A DNA stretch of 64,000 nucleotides, taken from Cladocopium goreaui. Lineage: Eukaryota > Sar > Dinophyceae > Suessiales > Symbiodiniaceae. Location: NCBI GenBank assembly GCA_947184155.2, contig CAMXCT020002691.1, positions 364,578 to 428,577 on the forward strand, written 5' to 3'. This document shows positions 41,831 through 52,000 of this stretch, piece by piece. The translations under genes and the position numbers were made by a program. Position 1 is the first letter of the stretch. Each line of letters opens with the position of its first letter. Below the pieces are notes generated by a model that was not told the DNA's origin, made no database searches, and worked only from the letters and a program-made list of their open reading frames with translations.

Positions 41831-42815
41831 ATCGACTTGTTATGTGGAATGCATCGGTCGTGCAAAAAACACCGCTTTTATCCTGATCAGAATGGATGAA
41901 AGCTGGGATATGGCCAAACACGACGGTCGAAGAAAGTCCATTTTATAAATGGGTAGCGATCCGTTCACGGCAGTCTCAGATTGCGCCAACTGTGCAGATA
42001 TAAAAAAACCAAGCCCGTTGAGGAGTTACCATCGCCATAGCCAGCGATATTGCCAAATCCAATCGTGTAAGATATGAAACAAAGAATCGACATGCCGGTT
42101 CTTGGCTTAGCCGGTCGCCATCGACGAGAAATTGGGAAATTGGTGCCGGTACGCAGATTAGCGTCCCAATCTGTATCACCAGATCAAATGGGCGTCTTCG
42201 TTGGTAGCGGTCCCAAGTGATCTGCCGCTACGTCCTGCAACTAAAAAGACATCAAGGTACAAGTTTTACATCTACTGAGTGTTTCACACACACACACTAG
42301 ACAAGAACTCGATCATTGAAGTGATCCGATGGGAACTTAATCCCTATAACCAACCATGCAACAAGATTCTTGAGGCAAGGTGGACCTCCGAGGAATAAAA
42401 TAGAATACCCAGGAAATAAAATCGATCATCTTGACGAAGACAAAGTCAAAGTTCCTATAGTAAGAAATAACCGGTTATAAATTCCATGTGCCACATTGTG
42501 CCACCAAACATCTCGACGAGGACTATGGCAAGGTTCCAAAAACACAGAGTGGTAATATGTCCAAATGCTATGCAGACATAGGTTGGCATGATGCCGAAGA
42601 AAATCTCAGATTGCGACAACAGTACACACTCTGTTCAGGGGTTCTCGGCTTAGCCCTGTGCCATGTCAGCGCCAATGAAATAATCGGATTGCAGGTACGT
42701 CCAGCTGGCCAAGCTGAATATCCCCATTTCACTGGTAGCTTCGTTGGACACAGTCCCAGTGAAATGCTGCGTTTCCTGCAGAAAATTCACTCGAGTAGAA
42801 GTTATTTCACATACA
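41830..42815. repeat. Spacer with two diverged copies of one ~250-bp sequence
   Basis: The landmarks TCTCAGATTGCG(C/A)CAAC, TTCTTGGCTTAGCC/TTCTCGGCTTAGCC, CGTCTTCGTTGG/AGCTTCGTTGG and GTCCCA appear in the same order at 41970-42222 and 42605-42762. No coding function recognised. Confidence 0.55.
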
Positions 42816-43715
42816 CACACGCACTTTTACACACAGACGGTTTGCCCACATACATTTTACACACAGATGCTTTTACACACAGACGCTTTTAGTCACAGGC
42901 GCGTCTGCACACAGACGCTCTTACACACAAGCACCTTTACACAGAGTTGCTTTTACACACAGATGCCTTTACACACAGGCTCCTTTACACACAGAGGCTT
43001 TTACACACAGACGATTTTACACACATATGCATTTACACACACACACACTTTTACACACAGACGCTTTTACACACAGACGCTATTACACACAAACGCTTTT
43101 ACCCACAGACGCTTTTACACACAGGCGCTTTTACACACAGACACTTTTACACACAAACGCATTTACACGAACAAATGTCGCATTATGCTCGGGAACCCGC
43201 TTCGAGACTTGGCCCGCCGCAGCATGATAACATATAATCACATGTTCATTACATTTCTACTATCAAAATGTCGTATTGTGCTTGGGAACCCGCTTCGGGT
43301 CAGGTCGCAGCATAATAACACATTTTCATCAAATTTCTACCAGCATGTCGTATTAAACTATGCTTGGGAACCGGCCGCGGTACAACTCAAAATCGCATTT
43401 TTTCTCCAGCTTTTGACGATCGGACCTCATTTCGTGCGTAACTGTCGCATTTTTGTGATCGCTCCTGCACCGCCCTGCCTTAAGAGAGAAGAGAGAGAAG
43501 GAAGAGAGAGAGAGAGAGAGACAGAGACAGAGAGAGACAGAGAGAGACAGAGAGAGACAGAGAGACAGAGAGGGAGCGCAAGATCAGCAAAAGATCTGAA
43601 GATGTAAGATCAGCTGCCATAAGATGTGAAGATGTAAGATCAGCAGATGTGAGATGTGAAGATGTATCATCTCAGCTTCTTTTTTAGCAGAACCCTACGC
43701 TCAGGCGCTCTCGGG
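42815..43715 (-). mobile_element. Composite minisatellite element, locus 3 (reverse)
   Basis: Read on the - strand: CCCGAGAGCGCCTGAGCGTA at 43715, GATCTTACATCTTCACATCT units, CTCTCT tract, CTCTTAAGGCAGGGCGGTGC, one TACGCACGAAATGAGG unit, GTTCCCAAGCAxAxTACGACAT units, then the 16-bp array down to 42815. The order is that of loci 1 and 2. No right-end motif is found at 42.8 kb. Confidence 0.5.
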
Positions 43716-43844
43716 AAAAAAACAATTGTTGGGTCAGGTCTTACACTACGGATGTCCGGGCTCAGTGGTTCACCCAGATTACTGAAGTTTATTCCCATGG
43801 TTCCCCACATCCAAGATTCCTGCATCCCGCACCAGTAGAGACAC

Positions 43845-43967
43845 ATCCTCCACAGCCCGGATTGAACCTGTTTTTTTCTGATCTCGAAGCATATCATTCA
43901 CTGTTTCCAAGTCCATGACCATGTCCCGAACCAACTGATGCGCTTCCGGGGCCAAAGTTTGAAGGTC
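43845..43967 (-). CDS. Giant gene exon E: helical linker of ectodomain
   Basis: Forty-one codons, CCCCCAG|GAC to GAGGAT|GTGTCT, phase 0/0. They encode DLQTLAPEAHQLVRDMVMD and LETVNDMLRDQKKTG, an amphipathic helix pair that logically follows KYVSQ of exon D. A GC donor within SIR|GCTGTG is an alternative end, also phase 0. The exon adjoins the outer end of a composite minisatellite element at 42.8-43.7 kb. Confidence 0.7.
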
Positions 43968-44750
43968 CTGGGGGCATTGCGTTGAAACACGTCGGACGCA
44001 GTTTCATAGAAATCCCAATTATTCTTGTGGTAAACTCAATAATGGACTAAGTGGACCCTCTTTTCCGGGTTATGGTTTGCGAATGCCCCAAATGTTAGTG
44101 TAAGTGAGGTATGGTCTATTGTTGGGTTTCCCACATTGCAGTCACTGTATACACTCTGATAAATGCCATGGAATCACATAGCTCGATGGTTTTCCAATGT
44201 ATAGATGCCCACGGCTAGCCATGGAGCTGATGACACCGGACGGTATATTCCTGTTGTTACCCCAATCATTATCCCACTATCAACCCTATTCAACCAAGTT
44301 AAACCATGTAAAACTAACATTGTTACTGCTGTTATCTCAAGTATATTCCCAATGATATCCCATATTATCACCATTGTACCTAAAATTTCGTAAAACTCCT
44401 TCGAAGTGTTCCTTCGAAGTGCGACTGCCAATCATCACTTTCATGTTTCCCTTCTTCATCATCATCTTCATCATCATTATCAACAACAACATGATCACCA
44501 CCTTCGAAGTAAAGACCCAGGTGTATAGATTTTTATAGGAGAAGACACATGTTCATCGACAACTGTATATCTGCAGGTGTACAGATGCAGGTGTACGCAA
44601 GTATGCATCTACAACCGCATATTTGCAGTTGTATAGACGATACGGATGGGAATCTACAAGTGCGTATAACATACATTATAGACGCAGGTGTGCAAAGGTA
44701 TTTCCTAGAGTGCACCTATGTATCCGCAGTTTAAAGTGTTCCATTCCTAG
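43968..44750. other. Intron DNA, no gene
   Basis: A hydrophobic 85-codon frame on the - strand (44174-44431) has no other support. GTAT/TGCAGGTGT repeats lie near 44570-44700. Confidence 0.4.
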
Positions 44751-45180
44751 GCGGCACCGCAATGCGAGTCGATCCTGGCGAAACACATCCCTCTCGCGCG
44801 AAACGCCTGTCAATCGTCAAACACTGAAGTATAAGATTGCAATTCAGTGGGCGCGCCCTTCCCGTACGAAACACGCGTCGATCAGCAAAAACTGAGGTCA
44901 AAATGCGATGCGGCCGGTGCGCAATGAACTTTTCTCGCAAGAAACACGTGTTGATCGCGAAAAAAACTGGGGTGAAATTGCAATTCGGCCGGTGCGCTGT
45001 GAACGGTCCCCGCACGAAACGCTTGTTGATCACGAAAGATTGAAGTGAAATGGCAATTTGTTTCTGCTGAACTTGTGCCGAAAGAACCGTTCCCGGATGA
45101 AACGCGTGTCCATCGTCCAAAACCGACGTCAAAATGCGATGTTTTGTGGCCAATTTGTGTTGGGAGTTTCTGCGCGTAAA
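44750..45180 (+). repeat. ~63-bp units, diverged TTTCGCACGAAA family
   Basis: Six units of CGAAACGCGTGTxxATCGTCAA + AAACTGAxGTxAAAATGCGAT with CGGCCGGTGCGC spacers. Same layout as the 12850-13430 array at lower similarity. Confidence 0.75.
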
Positions 45181-45650
45181 AGCGTGTATATATGTGTGTT
45201 TTTTCTGCGTGCATCTGTATGTAAAGGCGCCCGTGCGCAAAATCGGCCAAAAAAAAATACAATTTCTTTGATACCACCACAACACCACCGGACCACTGCC
45301 AAGACACCACAGAAACACCATGAAAACATGAACGAGACCCAAAACATCACCGAACACCTTCAAGACTTACGGACACACCGCCAAAGCGCCACCAAGACGC
45401 GAAACACAATTGAGAGACCACCGAGACAGCAGCAAGAGGACAGACACGATCAACCGTCAAGACAGACACCACCAATTCCCTAAAGGGTCTGCAAAGGGTT
45501 TTTCCCAAGAAGTTGCTGCCAGCATACTTTGCCAGAATCATTTCCCATCATCATCATCATCATCATCGTCATCATCATCACAACACCGTCAGTACAGACA
45601 TCCACCAACATCAAAACATGCAAACGTGCCTGCTACTGTGTGTCAAAGTG
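45181..45650. repeat. ACCACC-rich repeat and (ATC)n
   Basis: ACACCACCGAGACC-like degenerate units (45265-45480), related in complement to 49270-49690, then TCATCATCATCATC at 45545-45580. Confidence 0.6.
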
Positions 45651-46560
45651 TCTCTGTGAAAAATGCGTGCGTGTAAAGGAATCTCTGTGTAAAAGAATGC
45701 GTGCGTAAAGCAGTGTGTGTACTGTAGATGTATTAGCATGTAAACACATTTGTGTAAAAGAATCTCTGTGTAAAGGCACCTGTGTGAAAACCCGCCTGCG
45801 TCTAAAAATTTCTCTTAGCAAAACCATCTCTGCAAAAGTATTTGTATCTTAAAGCACCTGCGTGTACAAGCATCTCTGTGTTGAAAGTATCTCTGTGTAA
45901 GAGCACCTGTAAGTAGAAGCATCCCTTTGTAAAATCATCTCTCTGCGTCAAACCATCTCTGTGTGAAGACCACTCCCTGTGTAGATGCACGTGTATGTAA
46001 ACGCACCTCTCTGTAAAAACATAACGGATGGAAACCTGATTCCCAAATGGTTTGAACCCTCCCCCAAATCGTGTTTCCAGCCTCACCCATGTAAGAGTAC
46101 CTCTTTCCTAGATGCGTCCTGGTCTTTAAAAGCACTTGTGTGTAAAAACCTCCCTCCGTAAAAGTATCCGTGCAAAAATCCTTTTTGTAAAAGTATCTGT
46201 GTGTAAAAAAACGCCTTTGTACAAATGTGTGTCTATGTGAAAGCATCTCTGCGTAAAAGTATTTAAAGTAAATTCTTCTGCGTGTAAAGATTAATTTGTG
46301 TTAAAAGAAACCCTGTGTAAAAGCACGTGCGTGTAAAAGCATTCCTCTGTAAAAGCATCGCTGTGCAAAGGCACCTGTGTGTACAAGTACCCACGCGTCT
46401 GCGTGCAAAAGTTTTTTGCGTAAAAACATCCCTATGTAACAACACCTGTGCCTGAAGGTATTTGTGTGTAAAACCACCCCCGGGTAAAAGCATGTGTATG
46501 TGCAAATGTGTAAAAACATGTCTTTATGAAAGCGCCTCTGTGTGAAAGTATCTGCGTACA
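45650..46560 (+). repeat. Diverged 16-bp minisatellite array
   Basis: GTGTAAAAGxATCTCTGTG units with many variants; the most diverged of the large arrays. Confidence 0.8.
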
Positions 46561-46579
46561 ATCTTTTGCTCGTTTGCTT

Positions 46580-47230
46580 TTGGAATCTCTAGGCTGCGCA
46601 ATATTTGCCGCAAAATTGCTGGGTATTTGCAGCATTTTGCAGCTAGCACCTGTACATTGCATGGTATGATGCAACATCAGTTCATTGCACGGAGCATTGC
46701 CATCGGACAATATCTTGCAGCAGTGCAAGCTAACATCAGCAAAATGCATGATATTTGCAAGATTTGGAATCATGTCTGAAAACTGTGCTTTGATGTTCAC
46801 AGCGCTGTGAAACAAAAAATCTGCACACTGTTTAGAAGCCAAAAATCATCACTTGCACAGAATGTGCAACATACTGGCGCAAAATTTAGTGTACCGCGTA
46901 GTCTTTGCAGCATTTGCAACTATCACTGGTAAACCGCTTGGCACGCGCAGCATTTTGAAATTGACGTCGGTAAATTGGATGCTATTTTTACGACTTTCTG
47001 AAGCTCAAACCTATAAGTGATTGGCATTCGCAATATCTTGAAATTATCATTTGCAGATTGCAGATAATGGCATGGTGTTTGCAGCGTGTTGCGGCTAAAA
47101 TCAGTAAACTGCACGGTCTTTGCCACATTTTGAAACCAACGTTTGCAAATTGTTTGGGACCTGCAACTCTTTGAAAGTAACATGTGTAAATGGGAAAGTG
47201 CACACAACATTTTGCAACTCGGCCTTTGTT
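46580..47230. repeat. Degenerate ~60-bp GCAGCATTTTGCA repeat
   Basis: Recurrent TTTGCAxxATTTTGxAA and TCAGTAAACTGCACGG-like phrases at roughly 60-bp spacing, strongly diverged. Confidence 0.55.
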
Positions 47231-47244
47231 TCTTTCTTCCTGCC

Positions 47245-47340
47245 GTCCTCCCTTCCTTCCTTCCTTCCCTTCCCTTCCCTTCCCTTCCCTTCCCTTCCCT
47301 CCTTCCCTCCCTCCCTCCCCCCTTCTTTCCCTTCATCCTG
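47245..47340. repeat. CCCTT polypyrimidine tract
   Basis: CCTTCCCTTCCCTTCC units. Confidence 0.9.
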
Positions 47341-47610
47341 TCGGGATTATGTCCTTCTTTCCTTTTCTGTTGGTTTTCTATTCTAATTTGATAAATTTCC
47401 GCTAGGGCCTCGGTGCAAGTGTAGCATGCAACAAGTATGTCAACTCCTCTGGTGAGGTGAGCAGCCCACTGCCCTGGTTGCTGCATGGAATGAGGGAATG
47501 TTTGCAGTTGCTTCGGTAGAAGCATCATAGTCAGTATGTTGCTTGCTAACATACGTCAACATCCGTCCCTCCCCCCACTTCAACCCATACCTGCGAACGC
47601 AAGGTCGTCG
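47341..47610. other. Spacer, no feature
   Basis: Unique sequence between two simple repeats; no coding signal. Confidence 0.3.
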
Positions 47611-47935
47611 TCATATTGTCATCGTCGTCTTCCTCATCATCGTCATCGATATCGATATAGATATCGATTTCGTCCTCGTCATCATCACCGTCATGGTCAT
47701 CGATATCGATATAGATACCGATCTTGATATCGATATGGGTATCTATAATCATCATCACCCTCCTCCTCCTCCTCATCATCATCATCACCATCCCAATCAT
47801 CATCGTCGTCATCATCATTGTCATCCTCATCATCATCAGCAGCAGCAGCAACATCATCATCAGCAGCAGCGTCATGATCATCATCGTCAACATCATCCTC
47901 CTCCTCATTATCATCGTCATCTTCAGCAATTGTGA
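47610..47935. repeat. (ATCATCGTC)n and ATCGATATCGATATAG repeats
   Basis: Trinucleotide-rich block with CATCAGCAGCAGCAG segments. Asp-, His- or Met-rich ORFs are artefacts. Confidence 0.9.
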
Positions 47936-48039
47936 TGGTCAGCATGACAACAGCATGCAACTGTTGAAGACTACCTGATGCATGGCACAACCCACGGACC
48001 ACCAACACAACCGCCCCGACACCACCAACAGCAAACAAA

Positions 48040-49200
48040 AACTTTTACACACAAAAGGTTTTATAGAGAAAACTTTTGACACACACACACACACCCACAA
48101 ACAGGTTTTACAGATGCTTTTACACAAGTTCTTCTTCGCACAGATGCATTTACACGCATTTTTTTACGCACAGTTGCGGCTCAGTTGCTTTTGCATGCAG
48201 AAATTTTGACACACACACACACAGAAATTTGACAGACAGGTGCTTTTAGATGCAGAGGGTTTATACACAGAGGCTTTAACACACAGCAGCCTTGACACAA
48301 TATGTTTTTGCGCACAAAATTGTTTAAACACGCGCGCGCACACACAGATGCTTTGACACACAGGTGCCTTTACACAGATGCCGAAACACACAAACACACA
48401 TGGAATGCTTTTCCACCTTCAGACTCATATGCGCACAGGTTCCTGCACACAAACACTTATACACGCAGAGGTTCTACACAGACGTTCTTGTACACAGATG
48501 CTTTTACACACAGACGCTTTTACACGCAGTTGCTTTTACACACACACACAGTTGCCTCTGCACACAAATGCTTGACACACAGAATGTTCTACATACACCC
48601 TTTACACACAGAAATGCTTTACAACTTTACACACACAAACAAACTTTTACACAGAGTTAATTTATGTTAATTTTACACACAGAAACTTTTGCGCACAGAT
48701 TCTCTTACACACAGATGTTTTTGCACAGAGATGCCTTTTCACACAGAGAACTCTACCTACAGAAGGTTTTTGTTTACACAGAAGCGTTCACACAGATTTT
48801 AACGCAGATGCTTCTACACACAGACAGCTTTGACACACACACACACAAAAGGCGCTTTTACACACAGGCGCTTAACACGCAGGTTCTATTACGCACAGGG
48901 GCTTTGACGCACAGGTGCCTTTACACACAGGTCGCTTTACAAAAAGAACCTTTCACAAACAAAAAATCACACACACACACACAGAAGTGTAAACTTTTGG
49001 ACGCAAACACATTTTCGCGCAGGTGCTTTTACACGCAGAAGTCTTGACGCACAGGTGCCTTTAAACACATGTGCCTTTACACACAGGTGATCTGACAAAC
49101 AGGTGCCTTTACACACAAAAACTTTTTCACACACGCAGAATTTTTAACACGGAAAGCTATTTTCCTCACAGGGGGGATGACGCACAAGTGCTTTTACACA
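48040..49200 (-). repeat. 16-bp minisatellite array
   Basis: TTTTACACACAGATGC units with ACACACACAC expansions, over 1.1 kb. Confidence 0.9.
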
Positions 49201-49269
49201 GAGATTTTTCCCCAATAGCGGTAGCTTGGGGTTGTTAACTCTAAAGGCGGATGGGCGCCGTCGGGTTCC

Positions 49270-49690
49270 CGGCTGCCGGCCTGGGCGGTGTCTCGGTGGT
49301 GTCTCGGTGGTGTCTTGGTGGTGTCTCGGTGGGGTCCCGGTGGTTGTCTCGGTGGCATCTCGGTGGTGTCTCGGTGGTGTCTCGGTGGTGTCTCGTTGGT
49401 GTCTCGTTGGTGTCTCGTTGGTGTCTCGTTGGTGTCTCGGTGGTGTCTCGGTGGTGTCTCGGTGGTGTCTCGGTGGTGTTTCGGTGGCATGTCGGTGGTG
49501 TCTCGGTACGTGTCTTGGTGGAGGTCTCTGTGTCTCTGTTTCGGTGGGGTCTCGGTGGTGTCTTGGTGGTGTCTTGGTGGTGTCTCGTTGGTGAGTCTCG
49601 GTGGTGTCTCGGTGTTGTCTTGAAACTTGGTGGTTTCTCGGTGGTGCGTCGATGATTTCTCGTTGGTGTCTTGGTGGTGTTTCAGCAGGT
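49270..49690. repeat. 11-bp GGTGTCTCGGT array
   Basis: About 35 units of GTGTCTCGGTG with TTGGTG and CGTTG variants. The Arg/His/Thr- or Val/Ser/Trp-rich frames are period artefacts. Confidence 0.95.
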
Positions 49691-49974
49691 TGCAATCTGA
49701 TGCAAGGTGCTCACGGTGTCTTGGTCGTTTCTTGGTGAACGAAGCTATGCATGATGGCGGAAGCCAGGGCTAATCACCCTGGTGTACCTGCAGTCAACTA
49801 GTTGAACTGTTAATTTTGGTTTCTGTTCATGGTTGTGCTGTGATTGAATGATTTCGAGACACCTTTCCCGTTGTCAGGATCAATCGTCTTAAATTAGGAA
49901 CTTCAAAAGGCGACCACAACCTCATCATTTTAACGTTCCAATTCACGGAGTAAACTGCTTACTCGATCAGCAGT
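49691..49974. other. Spacer, no feature
   Basis: Unique sequence; no coding signal. Confidence 0.3.
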
Positions 49975-50660
49975 GTGTGTAAAGGCGTTCTCTGTGTAAA
50001 CCTGTCTGTGTGCAGAGCTTCTATGTGTAAAGGCGCCTGTGTCTCCAAGCATCTGTGCGTAAAAGTGTGTGACCCCATCTGTGTGCAAGAGCATTCTGCG
50101 TAAAAACATCTGTGCGTAAAGGCACCTTCGTGTAAATGGGTTTGCGTGCAAAAGCTTTCTGTGTGCAAAAGCATCTGCATGTAAAAGCTTCTGCATGAAA
50201 GGTTTTCTGGGTGTTTTTTTTTTGGTGTGTGCAGTGTGTGTGTGTGTGTCCGAGCTTCCGTGCGTAAAAGCGTCCGCGGCAACAATCATAGTGTGTGTGT
50301 GTGTGTGTTTGCGTGTGTGTGTGTGTAGAAGCTTCTGTGTGTAAAAGTGCCTGTGTGTGAAAGAGCCGGTGTGTACAAGCTTCTGCGTGTAAACGAGCCT
50401 GTGTGCGTATGTGAAAGTACCGGTGTACAAGCATCTGCACGTAGGGAAAAGCTGTCTGTGTGCAAAAGGCATCCGTGTGTGTGTGTATGTTGTTGCTGTG
50501 TGTAAGAGCTTCTGTGTGTGAAAGCCTCTGTGTAAACGCAGGCGCCTGTATCAAAATTCTGTTTCGAAGCGCCTGTGTGTGTGTGTAACAGGGCTTGTGT
50601 GTAAAAGCATCTGCGCCTAAATATGCGTAAACGCTTTCTCTGCGTAAGAGTTTTTGTCTT
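49975..50660 (+). repeat. 16-bp minisatellite array
   Basis: GTGTAAAAGCATCTGTGTG units with GTGTGTGTGT expansions, followed by a short CATCAT tract (50670-50710). Confidence 0.9.
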
Positions 50661-50869
50661 CAAAATCAACATCATCATAACCACCATCATCACCATCATC
50701 ATCATCATCATCACAGCCTTATTGTTTAACATGTTCTTCTTTTGGACTTAGCCTTTTTGTGTGTCTCCTGGTTTCTTTCGGGCCAAGTCCTGGCGCACAT
50801 GATTAAAAAATTGCATTTTTCTTTCCCTATCAATGATAGAAACTACTAACAGTGACACACCGCTAGGTC

Positions 50870-51001
50870 CTGGCTCACGTACTTGTCTATCGATAGAGCA
50901 GTGGGTGCGGTGCGCATATCTCCCCGTCGAAAGGCGGTGCGATCGAAGGGTGGAAAGGTGATCTCCACCGCATCCAACGAGAGGAAGGTGGGATCTGGGA
51001 C
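50870..51001 (-). CDS. Giant gene exon D: SBP-like domain, GA-type donor
   Basis: Forty-four codons from GCCGAG|GTC to AGCCAG|GACCTAG encode VPDPTFLSLDAVEITFPPFD and SIDKYVSQ. The best continuation into exon E (DLQTLAPE) requires a GA donor. The last exonic bases plus intron start (CCAGGACCT) are repeated at the next acceptor. A GTGTGT donor nine bases on would add DLA instead. Phase 0 at both ends. It lies in an otherwise non-coding 350-bp island between minisatellites. Confidence 0.75.
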
Positions 51002-51059
51002 CTCGGCGCTGTAACAAAATGACATGCGTACATGTGATATTTACAGTAGACTTACACAT

Positions 51060-51310
51060 ATGTAAATGCATATTTTAAATGAATATGTATATGTATGTGA
51101 TTGTATGTGTATATGTATATGTATATGGCTATAGCTAGCTAGCTATCTTTCTATCTATCTATCTGTCTTTCTATATCTACATCTATATCTACATCTATAT
51201 CTAGATCTATATCTATCTATCTATATATCTATATATATATATATGCGTGGATGCATATGTAAATATATTATATAATATTATATATATATATACACACACA
51301 CACTACGGTC
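51060..51310. repeat. TATCTATC/TATATG microsatellites
   Basis: Several adjoining AT-rich microsatellites ending in ACACACACAC. Confidence 0.9.
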
Positions 51311-52000
51311 CAATACTATAAGATGTCACATCCAAGGCTCACTCCCTCCTCCCTTCAATGCGCCCCAACATGGCGCAACCATCTGCGGGCCCATATAAGC
51401 GCGTGCGAGCATCTTCTAAAAGAGGGTGGGGCTATTGTGTCCCAGGAACCGCTCCCTTTGTGAAAAAAAAAGAACCTGAACCACGGCAGCCAAGCGATTC
51501 CTGCCAAAAAGACTGAAGCAGCATGGACTGCATTGAGGCCAGCACTGCTTTTCAAAGCCGTGACTTTAAAAGTTTGAAGCCCCGAACAGTTGCTGCACCG
51601 ATGCCATGGTCAATGGTGTGATATATCCATGTGAGATTGCCAGAAATAAAAATTTATCGAAAGCGGCAAGATACTTCTCAGGGTGTTTTGATTGACCCGT
51701 CCATCGCACAGCCTCCCCAATCCCTGTTGCTTTTGAGCTCGTTGTTGTTTACTGATCGCGTCGATGAAATATATGAAATATACGTGACGCTCCATCTGCC
51801 GGATTATGTTCACCGCACAACAAAGAGCGCACAGCCGACGGAGGAAGTGGTTTATGACTCAGGCTGAGGAGCACCCCTTAGCCACTACAGCCACAACGAC
51901 CTGATTGTAAACAAGGATCACGGTCTGAAAAGAATAAAACGAGCTTTTCTTGGAAGCATGCAAGAGCGCCTTGAGCTCCAAAACGTTCTAGAATGTGAGC
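51311..52000. other. Intron DNA
   Basis: A 78-codon + frame (51631-51867) has no recognisable motif or repeat and is not called. Confidence 0.35.

Noticed and set aside
44174-44431. 85-codon hydrophobic - ORF as an extra membrane exon
   Set aside because: No splice framing, no similarity to neighbouring exons, and phase of flanking exons is already satisfied without it.
49144-49695. 183-codon RHHRDTTETPP ORF
   Set aside because: Translation of the 11-bp GGTGTCTCGGT array.
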